This document shows, in pieces, positions 1 through 9,748 of a stretch of 24,678 nt of DNA (position 1 is its first letter; every line of letters begins with the position of its first letter). The stretch is from assembly GCA_910592005.1 (NCBI GenBank), contig CAJVPP010000917.1:1-24678 (forward strand). Reading direction: 5' to 3'. The DNA is from Funneliformis mosseae. Its lineage: Eukaryota; Glomeromycota; Glomeromycetes; Glomerales; Glomeraceae. A program made the translations under genes and the position numbers. A model generated the notes under the pieces. The model was not told the origin of the DNA. It searched no databases and saw only the letters and a list, made by a program, of their open reading frames with translations.

Positions 1-411
1 TTTAGAAAGGTTAATAATATGTTAATAAGCATATATTTTAAATCTAATTTTTTATAAATATATATTATTTACTATAATATATTATTTTTTTATATTAGGT
101 ATTGCTTTAGGTAAATTATATAAAAATATTATATAATATTAATAATTATGTATTTGTAATGATAAAATGGTATGATTATTGTGAATAAAATGATAAAGAA
201 TTAGATTTTATGAAAGTTTTAGACTATTAATATTAAAGAATATGATATAGTATTATTAGATTCTATTGAACAAGTGTACATATTATGCTAAGATTTTATA
301 AAAAAAATCAGTTCTTAATAAATAGATATATTTTTTAATAATAAAATAAATTTGTTTATTTTAAAATTTTAAATAAATTATCTAAACTTACATATTTACA
401 AAATTTACCTT
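1..411. other. AT-rich gene-free stretch
   Basis: Very AT-rich sequence with stops in every frame. I see no splice-compatible coding segment, RNA gene or element end here. Confidence 0.6.
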
Positions 412-640
412 AAAATGCAATTTTTCAAATTTGTTGTTTTTTGATAGAGATTCTCTAAAATTGCATATTCATTAAATTTAGCTTAATATGCAAATTTTTA
501 AAATATTATTTTTTTTAGTAAATATTTTTTAAAATTTGCAGATTATTGCATTTATTTTAATATGCAAATTTTTGAATTACTATTTTTTGGTAAAGTTTTT
601 TCACAATCGAATATTATTACATTTTTTTTAAATGCAAATT
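412..640. repeat. Degenerate ~73 bp tandem repeat, about 3 copies
   Basis: The word ATGCAA followed by an ATTTTT-like tract recurs at about 415, 488, 562 and 632, giving spacings of 73, 74 and 70 bp. The sequence between the anchors is also related: a T-rich block, then TTGCA or ATTGCATT, then an AT-rich stretch ending in ATTT. This looks like an old minisatellite. No function can be assigned. Confidence 0.6.
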
Positions 641-2040
641 ACTAGATATTATTCATTTTTAATAATTTTTTACAAATAATCATATGATTTAATCTCCTGA
701 TGACTATCATTTTATTAAGAAATAAATTTTAAGTATTATTACAAATTTTATTACAATCCTAAATCAAACTCCTTAAATAGATAAATAATTAATTTATATC
801 TTAAATATAATGCTTTTACTTTGTTAAAATATTATTTTTAAATTATCTTACTTTTCTTTAATAAAAATCATCAACTTTCTAATTTCTTAAAAAAAATGGT
901 TAAACATGATTTCTTAATAACTATATTAACTTCTGATTATTTGTTAAAGAAAGCATTTTCTATAATTTTAATGATCTTTGGATTTAATAATTAAAATTCT
1001 TTTTACTATTCTCCTATATTAATTTAATTATAAAACTTTTTACAAAACAGTATCAAAGATTCATTTTTCTAACTTTAATTATAATACTTATTATATATTT
1101 CATCCCTTCAATAATAAGATTGATCTTTTGATAATATATTTTATCAAAATATTATTGGAGTTATATTAAGCCTGTTAAAATATGAAAATATGAATATATT
1201 CTTCAATTTATACTAATCTTTAGTCAATCCCATTAAGGAAGGCTTTATTCTTTTAGATTCAATCTTTATAGCAAATATTCTGAGGAAAAATTATATTATG
1301 CTAAATAGGTATAACCTTATTTTTTTAGACCAATTTTTAGATGCGAGACTCTCACTTACTGGATTAAAACAAAATTATTAAACGAAATCTCTATAACCAC
1401 ATCCTAAAAAAAGATAACATCTAAACATTTACATCATACTTGCTAATAAAGTATTAGATAGAATTGATATATAAACAGATTAAAAATAGTTATAAATTAG
1501 AATCATTTAATAATAGTTATATAAACAATAATAGTATAGAAATTAGATTAGATGATAATAGAAGAGAATTTGTGACTATTTATCATGCTGGTTTGGATTA
1601 GATCATCATTAAAAGGATAATTCGAAAAATGAAAGTTTAAAACAATTTTTTGATTTAACATGTTAAAGCTGATAAATCTATTACCCAATGCAACAGTTAT
1701 GCATTAAATAATCTGTTTCTATTAGATTTTTGCAAGAAATCACCATACAAATTGAAAAAAGTTTTTTGGCCCTCTACTCTCAGCCACATGTGTACATGGA
1801 TATAATGTTAATATGGCTGTCGCTTAAAAAAAAGGCTTCAGAACACATTCAGTAAAAAGAAAAACTTCATTATGAAACAGATATCAGAAAACTCAATCAC
1901 TTCGTATCATTATCAACTGAAAAGAAAACAGCGTCTCCTAACTACTTCAATCACCTTACCTACATCACATACGTTGAAAAATGAAAAATTGATCAGAGAT
2001 TGCATTAAGATGTTTCATATCAAGTGGAATTAGTCAATCT
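641..2040. other. AT-rich gene-free stretch with possible decayed sequence
   Basis: There is no open coding frame. From about 1200 the base composition becomes less extreme, and short open stretches appear on the plus strand (for example near 1560-1610 and 1800-2000), as in an old decayed element. None carries a motif I can name. Confidence 0.4.
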
Positions 2041-2540
2041 AGCAGCGGTCTGTGCAAATTTCATGACATCTAAATTTTATACCGATGGTTCTCTAATTAA
2101 TCCTACTTCATAAAATTGTAGGCCACGAAGTCATGTTGCGCCTCTAATACTGCGTAAATCACACAGTATGTAACGAATGTAAAAAATGTAAAAATGTAAA
2201 ATATTGTATTAAATAATTAATATTTTGAATTACATATATGAACCCGTCGTCATTAGGAGAATTATATACTTTTATAGACACGTGGTTTTCACCCAATTCA
2301 AAACAGATACTAGGCCAGATTTATGAATTTAATTGTTCTAAATTTGGCCTATTGTCAAAAAAAGCGCATTCATCTACATCATCGGAAATGTTTTCATCTT
2401 GAATATATTTGTATGACCATTATCATTGTAACAATTGTAAAGTTTTAGATGCATTATACAAATTTGGCTAATCCTTACACGATATCATTCAACAAATATT
2501 GCCAATATAGAGAACGTCATGTAATACGTCAGTGAGCGGC
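2041..2540 (+). pseudogene. Decayed coding island, possibly non-LTR retroelement remnant
   Basis: At 2071-2115 a plus-strand frame reads FYTDGSLINPTS and then a stop. This resembles the first conserved Asp block of the RNase H domains found in fungal LINE-type elements. Another frame, starting near 2238 (MNPSSLGELYTF...), runs to about 2540 with only three internal stops, which is unusually open for this AT-rich DNA, and contains CNNC. A Cys-rich stretch (2150-2212) lies in the same frame. Together they suggest one or two fragments of a mobile-element open reading frame broken by stops and frameshifts. The order of the pieces is not that of an intact element. The identity is tentative; the non-functional state is clear. 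Confidence 0.4.
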
Positions 2541-2625
2541 TCTTTATTTTATTTTAATTTTTTTTTTTTTATTTTAATTTAATTTAATTTATTTTAGTTT
2601 TAGTTTTTTTTTTTTTTTTTTTTTT
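2541..2625. repeat. T-rich low-complexity tract
   Basis: Almost pure T with a few A and one or two G, ending in an uninterrupted T run of more than 20. It directly follows the decayed coding island, so it could be the remnant of a retroelement tail, but orientation (T-rich on the same strand as the frame) does not support a simple poly-A tail. Confidence 0.6.
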
Positions 2626-2689
2626 ACATATAAAGACGTAAAAAACCAAGATTGACGAGAATTTTAATATGGCCAACAAGTTAAGTAGT

Positions 2690-2711
2690 TAATTAATTAA
2701 TTAATTAATTG
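2690..2711. repeat. (TTAA)n microsatellite
   Basis: Five to six perfect tetranucleotide units of TTAA/AATT in a row. A simple repeat with no visible role. Confidence 0.7.
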
Positions 2712-3724
2712 AATTATGAAAGAGGAATTAATTGCACATCGCCATGCTTTGCATTACATCTAGATAAGATTAAAGGATTTTTGATCTTAAAAGTGAATTG
2801 GAATCAATTTGGTTGATAAAGAAATTAGTAATTAATTAACAATTAAAAAGGTTATGATAGATTCGAAATCCTTTGATCTATGTACAATATATACATGGAC
2901 ACAGAAATGTCAAAGCGCCCATTTATATTTACTCTTAATACGATTTTATCAAATTTTTTGAGCGAGGAAATCACACGATGAATTGCGCCATTGTTGATCG
3001 AACGTGGCTAATCGGTCAAGGACCGATATAATTTCAAATTAACCTTTTTTTTCTTTCGCATTCACAATGGGCAGATCACTAACCATCCATATATGGGAAC
3101 GGAGATGGTAAAATTGATCAGCATCGGCAAAATTCCTTGCCGATTAACCTTCTCTACCACTTTCGAACTTCTTCTTTTCTTTTCATTTACATTATTTCAC
3201 AATGACAGATACTAAGGCACTTTAGTTTCATAAGAGCCAATCTTTTTCTATAATTAGAATGGGGTATCGAAGATAAACGATAAAAAGATAAAAAGGGTAG
3301 AATCATGCTTAAAACTTTTTTTCTCGTCATTAACAAAAGCGTTAAAAAACTAGGACACTTCCCTCTTTGAATAGAACCGCCGACAAATTCCGATAGAATA
3401 CCTCCTTATATAACAGGAAAAGTCTATATTTCCAGATCAGGATCAACTAATTTTTGCTTAATAATATTGAGATTGCGCGTATTAATTTAATTAGGTTATT
3501 TGCATTTCAGTTTACGTTTATTTAGGTCAGTTATACGAGAAAAAAAATTCTTTACAAACCATGCGTCTCGTATTTTTTTTTTCATCTGTTTTGGTTCATG
3601 AACCAATCAAAGCTAAAATCGTTTTCGGAATGTTAATTCATTTTAGCCCAACTGGGATAACAAATTTTTGATAATTAATTGTTACAAGTTGACCAAGAGA
3701 GATAAATCTTAAACAGGAATCAGG
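2712..3724. other. Intergenic region upstream of the 3869 gene
   Basis: No coding frame is visible. It holds a perfect 7 bp inverted repeat with a 3 nt loop (ATCGGTC-AAG-GACCGAT, 3011-3027). The distal part is likely the upstream regulatory region of the plus-strand gene at 3869. Confidence 0.4.
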
Positions 3725-3734
3725 TATAAATAAG
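3725..3734 (+). promoter_or_regulatory. Possible TATA box of the 3869 gene
   Basis: TATAAATAAG lies 144 bp upstream of the ATG at 3869, followed by T/C-rich sequence and then an A-rich leader with an A run at 3848-3860. The spacing would allow a 5' leader of about 100 nt. In DNA this AT-rich a TATA-like word is weak evidence. Confidence 0.35.
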
Positions 3735-3868
3735 ATAGCTTTATTCTTTTTCCCATTATTCATCTAAAACATATTTCAAAGGATAAAAGAAAATTCAAAT
3801 ATAAACATTCAAAATAAAATAAAAGTTATAACCAAGTGCGTTAATAAAAAAAAAAAAAATTTGAGATC

Positions 3869-4684
3869 ATGGAATATTCAATCGATGAGTCGTTACAAAT
3901 GATCATTGAACAAAGAAGAGAATTACGCATTCAACGTATTGATGCGTTATTAAAAGAATTCGATACATTAGAAACCATGATTGACATGAATCAATCCTAT
4001 GTTAACTTGTGTTATAAATATGAACAAATCTTCTCTCTTTGGGTTTACGTTCATAAGGATTTTCAACCTGATGAATTATCGAAGCAAGAAGCCATGATAT
4101 GGCGTTTAATGCCCGCTATCTTATTATGTTATAAACATTATTTAATTAAAAAACGTGAAAATATGGATAAAGATGGTATAAATATGAGCGATAGACCTGT
4201 TTACAATTTGCGTTCACTTCCTAAATCATCTGCTCGATCCGATTTAGCGTTAATTCGTCAGATTGGTACTAAAATTTTAAGACTTTTACGACTAAAGAAA
4301 AAAGATTCTTCCAAAGAATCGATGACAAATTTTGAGAAAATCCGATTATCAATCAAGTTTGAAAATAAACTTCAAAAACTTTCGGAAAATGAATTAAAAT
4401 TAGAATGTAAATCCTTGGTGAAAAAATTTCGTAAAGCTACCGCACAATTTATTCATCGTCACTCTACCAACGAGCTTCAATTAATTCCTAATAAGAAAAA
4501 GCAAAAATGGATTGAACAAGTTAAAAAATTAGTAACTGAAATCGAAAAACCTTCTATTATTGATAATGATGTCAAACATAACCTTGGTGATGAAGATTCA
4601 AGAATTCAAACGGAAGACAACCCTACGGAGGATGTGATTGAAGACGAGAGAATTAACGAAATTGAAATAAGCAGCAAGGTATAA
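3869..4684 (+). CDS. Uncharacterised helical protein, 271 aa
   Basis: A single intact reading frame with ATG in a good context (GAGATCATGG). I do not recognise a family. The protein looks mostly helical and soluble, with no signal peptide or membrane segment. Residues 1-40 are charged and could form a helix. Residues 45-95 are more hydrophobic and aromatic (W58, W78, repeated LCYKY/LLCYKHY). Residues 115-225 are strongly basic with Lys/Arg/Leu-rich helices, including IRLSIKFENKLQKLSENELK. The last 45 residues are acidic and probably disordered. It is the only clear plus-strand gene here and converges on the minus-strand GH18 gene, about 1.28 kb away. The frame is much longer than expected by chance in this AT-rich DNA, so I think it is a real gene, probably lineage-restricted. 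Confidence 0.75.
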   Translation: MEYSIDESLQMIIEQRRELRIQRIDALLKEFDTLETMIDMNQSYVNLCYKYEQIFSLWVYVHKDFQPDELSKQEAMIWRLMPAILLCYKHYLIKKRENMDKDGINMSDRPVYNLRSLPKSSARSDLALIRQIGTKILRLLRLKKKDSSKESMTNFEKIRLSIKFENKLQKLSENELKLECKSLVKKFRKATAQFIHRHSTNELQLIPNKKKQKWIEQVKKLVTEIEKPSIIDNDVKHNLGDEDSRIQTEDNPTEDVIEDERINEIEISSKV

Positions 4685-5966
4685 CAAAAAAAGTATGGCC
4701 TTTTTTTTTATAAATTAATCAATTAAATTAAGCTAAAATAACATTAATTTAACATATACATAGATTCGTCAACAATTAAAAATTGAGAAATTGATTAGAA
4801 ACATCGTTAATAGCATCGATCGTTATACATTAATAATATGAAAAAATTATAGTTGTTCATTTTGAAAAAAATATATTCTACGAAATTCCATTGAGCGTGA
4901 ACAGTAATCGAAATCCAAAAACCGCTTAAATTATTTTATTTATTTTATTAAATTAGATTTCACATATGTAACGTAGTCCAATTTTATTTTAATATTCAAA
5001 TTAAAATAATATTAGAATGGTATGGATTTAATTAATTTAAAAATTAGAAATTCTTCCAAGACACAAAATTATGACTTTATCTTCCATGTAATTTATATTT
5101 CTATAGACATAAGCAATTTAATCCATTATTTATTATTTAAAATAAAAATTTATCAAGTTTAAAAATTACATAACTTTTTTCTGTTATATAACGAGAAAAA
5201 GAGATATAAACGTTATTTATTAAAACAAATTTAAAAATACTAATTTCATCCGTAAAGCTTTTGATGTTGAACAATCATACATTCTTTAAGTACGCAGAAT
5301 TGAAAGTCTTTTAGAAAATTTCCGTTACCGAAATTAGGTGTCCACGTGACCAAATCATTATGTGACGGGTTTTAAATTGCGTTAAATATAGTAATAGACT
5401 TCATGTATTGTTAATTCGCGATCACATGATATCAGTCGATACGTATATAACTACCGCTACTGAGATAGTGAATCTGCTATTTTATGACAAATAAATAAGA
5501 AAATGCTCTGATTACATTTTGATAAAATGAGAACGATTCTTTTTTGGATAATTGGGCAAGGGATTGGAAGTCTAGATGTGATATAAATTTTTGAATTTGA
5601 TAGAATTTATACCGTATGTTTTGATTTAATTTCAAAATATTTGTAAATTTTTGCAGTTTCTTTTAATTACAAGCATTAATGTATTAGATAAATCTAATCA
5701 TGTGATTTTATTGGACTTTATATACAAAGGTAATCTAAACGTTACACATGAATTTTTTGGGAGTTGTAACCCATCAAAAATATGTCATAAATATTTTATA
5801 TTAATTTGTAAAAAGCGAAAATGATATTTATTTTTATTAAGTAGCTCATTAAAATATTATAACAGACAAGTTTAATAATAAATTTGTAAAATAATTCTTT
5901 GTAGTTTTCTTGGGACTTTTAGGACCTCATGTGAAATACCAATTATTTATCCCTATCTAAAATCGT
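4685..5966. other. Intergenic region between convergent genes
   Basis: AT-rich with no coding frame; it contains the 3' flanks of the genes on both sides. A short AT foldback (TATTTTAAT ... ATTAAAATA, 4985-5008) and one CACGTG site (5343-5348) are visible. Nothing else stands out. Confidence 0.5.
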
Positions 5967-7728
5967 TCATTCGATAATTAGATGATCGATGATCCGTCGA
6001 TCACTCGGTATAACAGTTGTCGAAGAAACAATTCGATTTGATGATAATTCTGGACTAATATCAACTTCGGATTTACGAAGAGTTTTTTGACGATACCAAT
6101 ACGCGCAGCATACTAATAAAAACAGACCCAATACACTTCCAACAATTGAACCGGTGATAATTCCTTTCTTCATCCCTACGTTATTTTGATTTTCATTAGG
6201 ATTAGATTTAGATTTTCCATTACTCGAATTAGGTGAACTTCCAGGTGTAAATGGCAGGCCGCGTATTGGTTGCATAAAATTTGATAAAGTATTATCGTTA
6301 TCATCATAACTAACGTCAGATATTGATATTCCTCCGAGTGATTTAGCCATTGCAAATTCTAATTTATTACGTAATGAACTAACATCTTCATAAGATACAT
6401 ACAAAAACTGGAAATCAAGTTCAGCATTGCTATATAGCCATGGAGTACCAGAATTATCTGTTGGTTCAAATTTACGTGTCCAATTAGGATTACTCGTAGC
6501 ACAAAATCCAAGTGATGAATTTAGAACGGTATTTGAAAGATTTCTCCATGGCCATGAATAGAGATTAGAATTGTTTTCAGGACAAAAATCTCTGATTGGT
6601 TGGATTTGATAATTTAGCTTGTTAAAATCATAGAAAGAAGCAGATTTTGGAAACGTAACAAATTGAGTTTGTTTAATAGCTTCATTAGGTACCATTTGAA
6701 TGGTATTCCCAAAATCTACACCCATAATTATTTGGCTACTATTGATTCCAACGCCAATCCACGCTGAATATGCAATTTGGCATGCATCTAATGGAGAATT
6801 TGGATATGAATTAAAGTTGTTATTGTCTGGCGCTTTTAAATTTTGATATATACTATTATGATAAGTTTCAATGTTAAGATAATCAATTTCTTTTAAATTT
6901 CCAATTACATCTCTACCAACAGTCAACATTAATGTTTTTCCATTCAATTCTTCTCGAAGGTCTTTTAAAAATGTAATGAATCTTTCATCATTATTTTTAT
7001 CCCATATGAAATGGTTAGGCTCAGGATTTTTAGGACTTTTACATATATTTCCCCTCTTTCCAGGATATTCAATGTCTATACCATCTAATTTATAATCGGT
7101 TATAGTTTTAGTTGCATCGTTAATAATTCTTTGATATTCTTCATCAGCTTGCCCTTGCGGCCATTTACCAATGTCATAATTTCTTAATGAAAGAAGAATC
7201 TACATTATGATTATTAAAACTGTTAATCAGAAATAAATAATTTAATGCTAAATATTAATAAAATTCTTACTTGAGTATTTGCTTTAGCACGATCTTTATC
7301 CGTAACCAAATCTTTTATTAGGTTTAATTTAACACTAACATCATTTGCTGAACCTCCTGGACGAAAAATAGTATAATATTTTCCTCCATTTGCTTCATTT
7401 GGATATGCTAAATTTCAAAATGTAGTTTGTAAGTAATCCATTCCAATTTACGATATGGAAGGAAAAAGAAGTTTTTATTCTTACCAATAACATTTATATA
7501 ATCATAGTTATCCCATTGAATTTTTGGTATTTTTGATTGACTAAAAAGTTGGACATATCCTATCGTTTTTTGCTTATTTGCTTCCTCCACTCGCGCTAAA
7601 GGTTCTACTATACAATTGCTAGCTATAGTATCTTCCTGTGCTAACGTTATTAACGCTACTGATAATAGACCATAAAAGATAAAGCTCGCAAACTTATTGA
7701 AAGGCAAGATTGAATATATTTTTAACAT
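5967..7728 (-). CDS. Membrane-anchored GH18-like protein A, 537 aa, 3 exons
   Basis: Exons on the minus strand are 7728-7485, 7407-7271 and 7199-5967, with GT-AG introns of 77 and 71 nt; the joined frame is open for 537 codons. Residues 1-30 form a signal peptide. A GH18 (chitinase-fold) domain follows: TIGYVQLF, WDNYDYINVIAYP, ILLSLRNYD, LDGIDIEYPG (about 165-174), NFV/IMGVDFG-type strands, SYEDVSSLRNKLEF and GGISISDVSYDD near the end. A Ser/Asn/Pro-rich stalk leads to a transmembrane helix (about 473-495) and a basic cytoplasmic tail ending RRIIDHLIIE. The usual DxxDxDxE motif is shortened to DGIDIE: the Glu (E171) and an Asp two before it remain, but the spacing is wrong. SxGG, MxYD and the late Trp are also not conserved. 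GH18 proteins hydrolyse or bind N-acetylglucosamine polymers; activity here is doubtful. The start is the only ATG giving the signal peptide. Confidence 0.88.
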
Positions 7729-8357
7729 ATTTATTTAACTGTATTTTTAATGCCTTTTTTTTTTTTTTTATCCTTTTAAGTAAAATTCAAAAATCATAAA
7801 TGGAACGTTAAACGAAGAGGCTTGCTTGTATGTTTGGTACATAAAACGATCTAACCTTATTAATTAATTTAACAGGAGGTTGGAATTTGATCAATTTTTT
7901 GAGAGATGTGTTACAGGACATGTCGGTATATGCCCGAAAAAAATCAAATTACTGTATGGCATTAACTGAATTACTTCGTCCTCATTCAAACGGAATAAAT
8001 ATATGCAATTTATAATAAGAATGTTGCCGTAGATAAATCTTGCAAAAATATAAATTCTATGCATTTTCTTTCGTTATAACAGCGTCGTTTCTTTATTTTT
8101 GCATGGCGCAGCATCACATATTATTATTTGTTTTTTGTTAATTCAACTATAACTCACGATTGCACAACTACGACTAATACTCTAATTTAATGTAATTCCA
8201 AAAGGATAGGCTTTTTTTTTTTTTTTAATTATAGACCTTATTCTTTGCGAATGTATAACGCAAAGGATTGTGTAAAAGAAGAAATGAAGTATATTTAATA
8301 ATGAAAGAAAACAATTGGGGAGGTTGAAAGTTTGTCGACTTGTGAACATTTGATATT
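7729..8357 (-). promoter_or_regulatory. Upstream region of GH18 gene A, conserved in gene B
   Basis: This sequence matches the region upstream of gene B (11561-12080), so both genes probably have the same ancestral promoter. Long shared stretches include the leader next to the ATG, an A/T tract, a block around AACAGGAGGTTGGAATTTGAT and a nearly invariant block TTACAGGACATGTCGGTATA (7911-7930 here, 11740-11759 in the other copy) that contains the palindrome GACATGTC. The last is the best candidate for a transcription-factor site. No gene is visible in the region. Confidence 0.55.
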
Positions 8358-8382
8358 AAAAAAAAAAAAAAAAAAAAAAAAA
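8358..8382. repeat. Run of 25 A
   Basis: An uninterrupted A run followed by GCATCTAA and a T13-A8 palindromic run. It sits at the point where copy B of the duplication holds a foldback insertion, so this site has been unstable in both copies. Confidence 0.8.
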
Positions 8383-8616
8383 GCATCTAATTTTTTTTTT
8401 TTTAAAAAAAATGACAGTATGATAATCAGACAAAAGCTGATATTAGACAGATTTATTATAATCCATGTTTATACATATTTACTGATTTATCATGTTAATT
8501 ATAAAGCTAAATAATTTTCGTCTTCACACAACTTTAAGGAACACCCATTATCTTATTATTTATTAAATAAGGAATTTAAAATATCCACCCGAAGAAATTT
8601 CAAATGGTGTTGTAGC

Positions 8617-8775
8617 TAGGGATCGGTCGGTCTCAGACCGGTTAATCGGTCCTTGTGGTCCACTGTCCATATTCTAAACTATGACTGTGCAGATTTGTTA
8701 GAAAAATTCAAAAAAAAAAATATTTAACCAAATTTCACCTGATATAAACATTTTTAATAATCAATTTATTTAACT
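8617..8775. mobile_element. Truncated MITE of the GGACCGGTCC-palindrome family
   Basis: It begins TAGGGATCGGTCGGTCTCAG, like the left end of the full element at 15563 (TTAGGGATGGACCGGTCC), and contains the same run of GGTC/GACC inverted words. It then matches the interior of that element at CACCTGATATAAACATTTTT and AATCAATTTATT (8738-8770 against about 15677-15710). The right half and the right terminus are missing. It starts exactly where duplication copy A ends. Confidence 0.7.
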
Positions 8776-9704
8776 AGGCAACAGGAAGTCCGAAGCGTTG
8801 ATTAAAAAATATCACTATAAATTATTTGATCAACCGTAATACAGTGAATTATTTGGTAGATCACACATGGTTTCAGCTCTAACCGAAAGTATCCTACGCT
8901 TACGCTTCGGACAAATATGTATAAAACAAAACGTTTATTGGTTTAGGGTTAGGGTCAACTTAGAGCCAATTTTAGTTTTTTTTTTTTTACAGACGACGCT
9001 CGTCCAGACCGTCATTTTCCCCCGTATCTCCAAAACCGACCATGCTCCAAACGTTGGGGACTAATTAAATCAAACCTATGTTATCCATATAATTTCAGAT
9101 TTTTGTAATAACCGTAAATTTATGAATTTGATAGATATAATTGGATGATAAAAATTACAAATTTTTAAAGTTCGATAACATTCAAACAAATAAAAGTTAT
9201 ATCATAAATCAATGTGAAACTTCTCTTTTATGAAAATCCCAAAGAAAAAAATTTTTTTTCTAGAGAGCTGTGCCTGAAAATATCATTTTATTAATTTATT
9301 TTGTAATGGGAAATATTTTCTTAGAAAAAGAATATTTTCGCAGAATTTGGAAAAAAAGTAACAAGATATGGAGGTTTTAAAGTGAGTTAAAATTAGTAAG
9401 AGACTTCTTATTTTAAAATAAATTTTAAATTTTATATGGAACTACACATATAATATATTTGATTTAATGAGTCCAATGCAACTTGATAAAATTCCAAGAC
9501 TTTTAGGACCTAATATACCTTTTCTAACAAAAGTCATAATAATAATTGGTCATATGTGTTCAATCGCCTATACATTCTTTGTTGAATAAAGAAATAGAAC
9601 AAATAACTGCAAAAGAAATTCGTTTTTTTTGCAAAATAAGACGATTCAACATACCTAAATATACTATTTAATATTAGTATTTAGGTCTGATATCACTAAG
9701 AGCA
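8776..9704. other. Spacer between the two duplicated blocks
   Basis: No gene that I can support. A 10 bp inverted pair (GTCCGAAGCG, 8788-8797, and CGCTTCGGAC, 8903-8912) brackets a small foldback. Next to it are two telomere-like TTAGGG units (8943-8954) and a patch of higher GC (about 8985-9060), probably element debris. From about 9064 on it is plain AT-rich sequence. Positions 9512-9704 form a ~190 bp stretch that copy A lacks, including the palindrome CTAAATA...TATTTAG (9655-9684). Confidence 0.5.
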
Positions 9705-9748
9705 GTGAAATACCAATTATGATATACCTAAAATCGTTTTAATAAAGT

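Larger units (their letters stand above)
5931..8616. repeat. Segmental tandem duplication, copy A
   Basis: This block matches 9705-12451 over the whole GH18 gene and about 890 bp upstream of its start. Similarity begins at GTGAAATACCAATTAT just 3' of the stop codon and ends at ATCCACCCGAAGAAAT...GTAGC, immediately before a MITE-like sequence. Copy A carries a run of 25 A (8358-8382) and lacks the foldback insertion found in copy B. The match is by eye; it is strongest at the two ends of the gene and just upstream of the ATG. Confidence 0.85.

Noticed and set aside
8332..8514. 60-codon plus-strand frame
   Set aside because: It translates the 25 A run and the T13-A8 tract into Lys and Phe runs; low-complexity artefact.
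8867..9064. 65-codon plus-strand frame
   Set aside because: It lies in element-like debris with telomere-like and T-run sequence, and has no domain or splice context.
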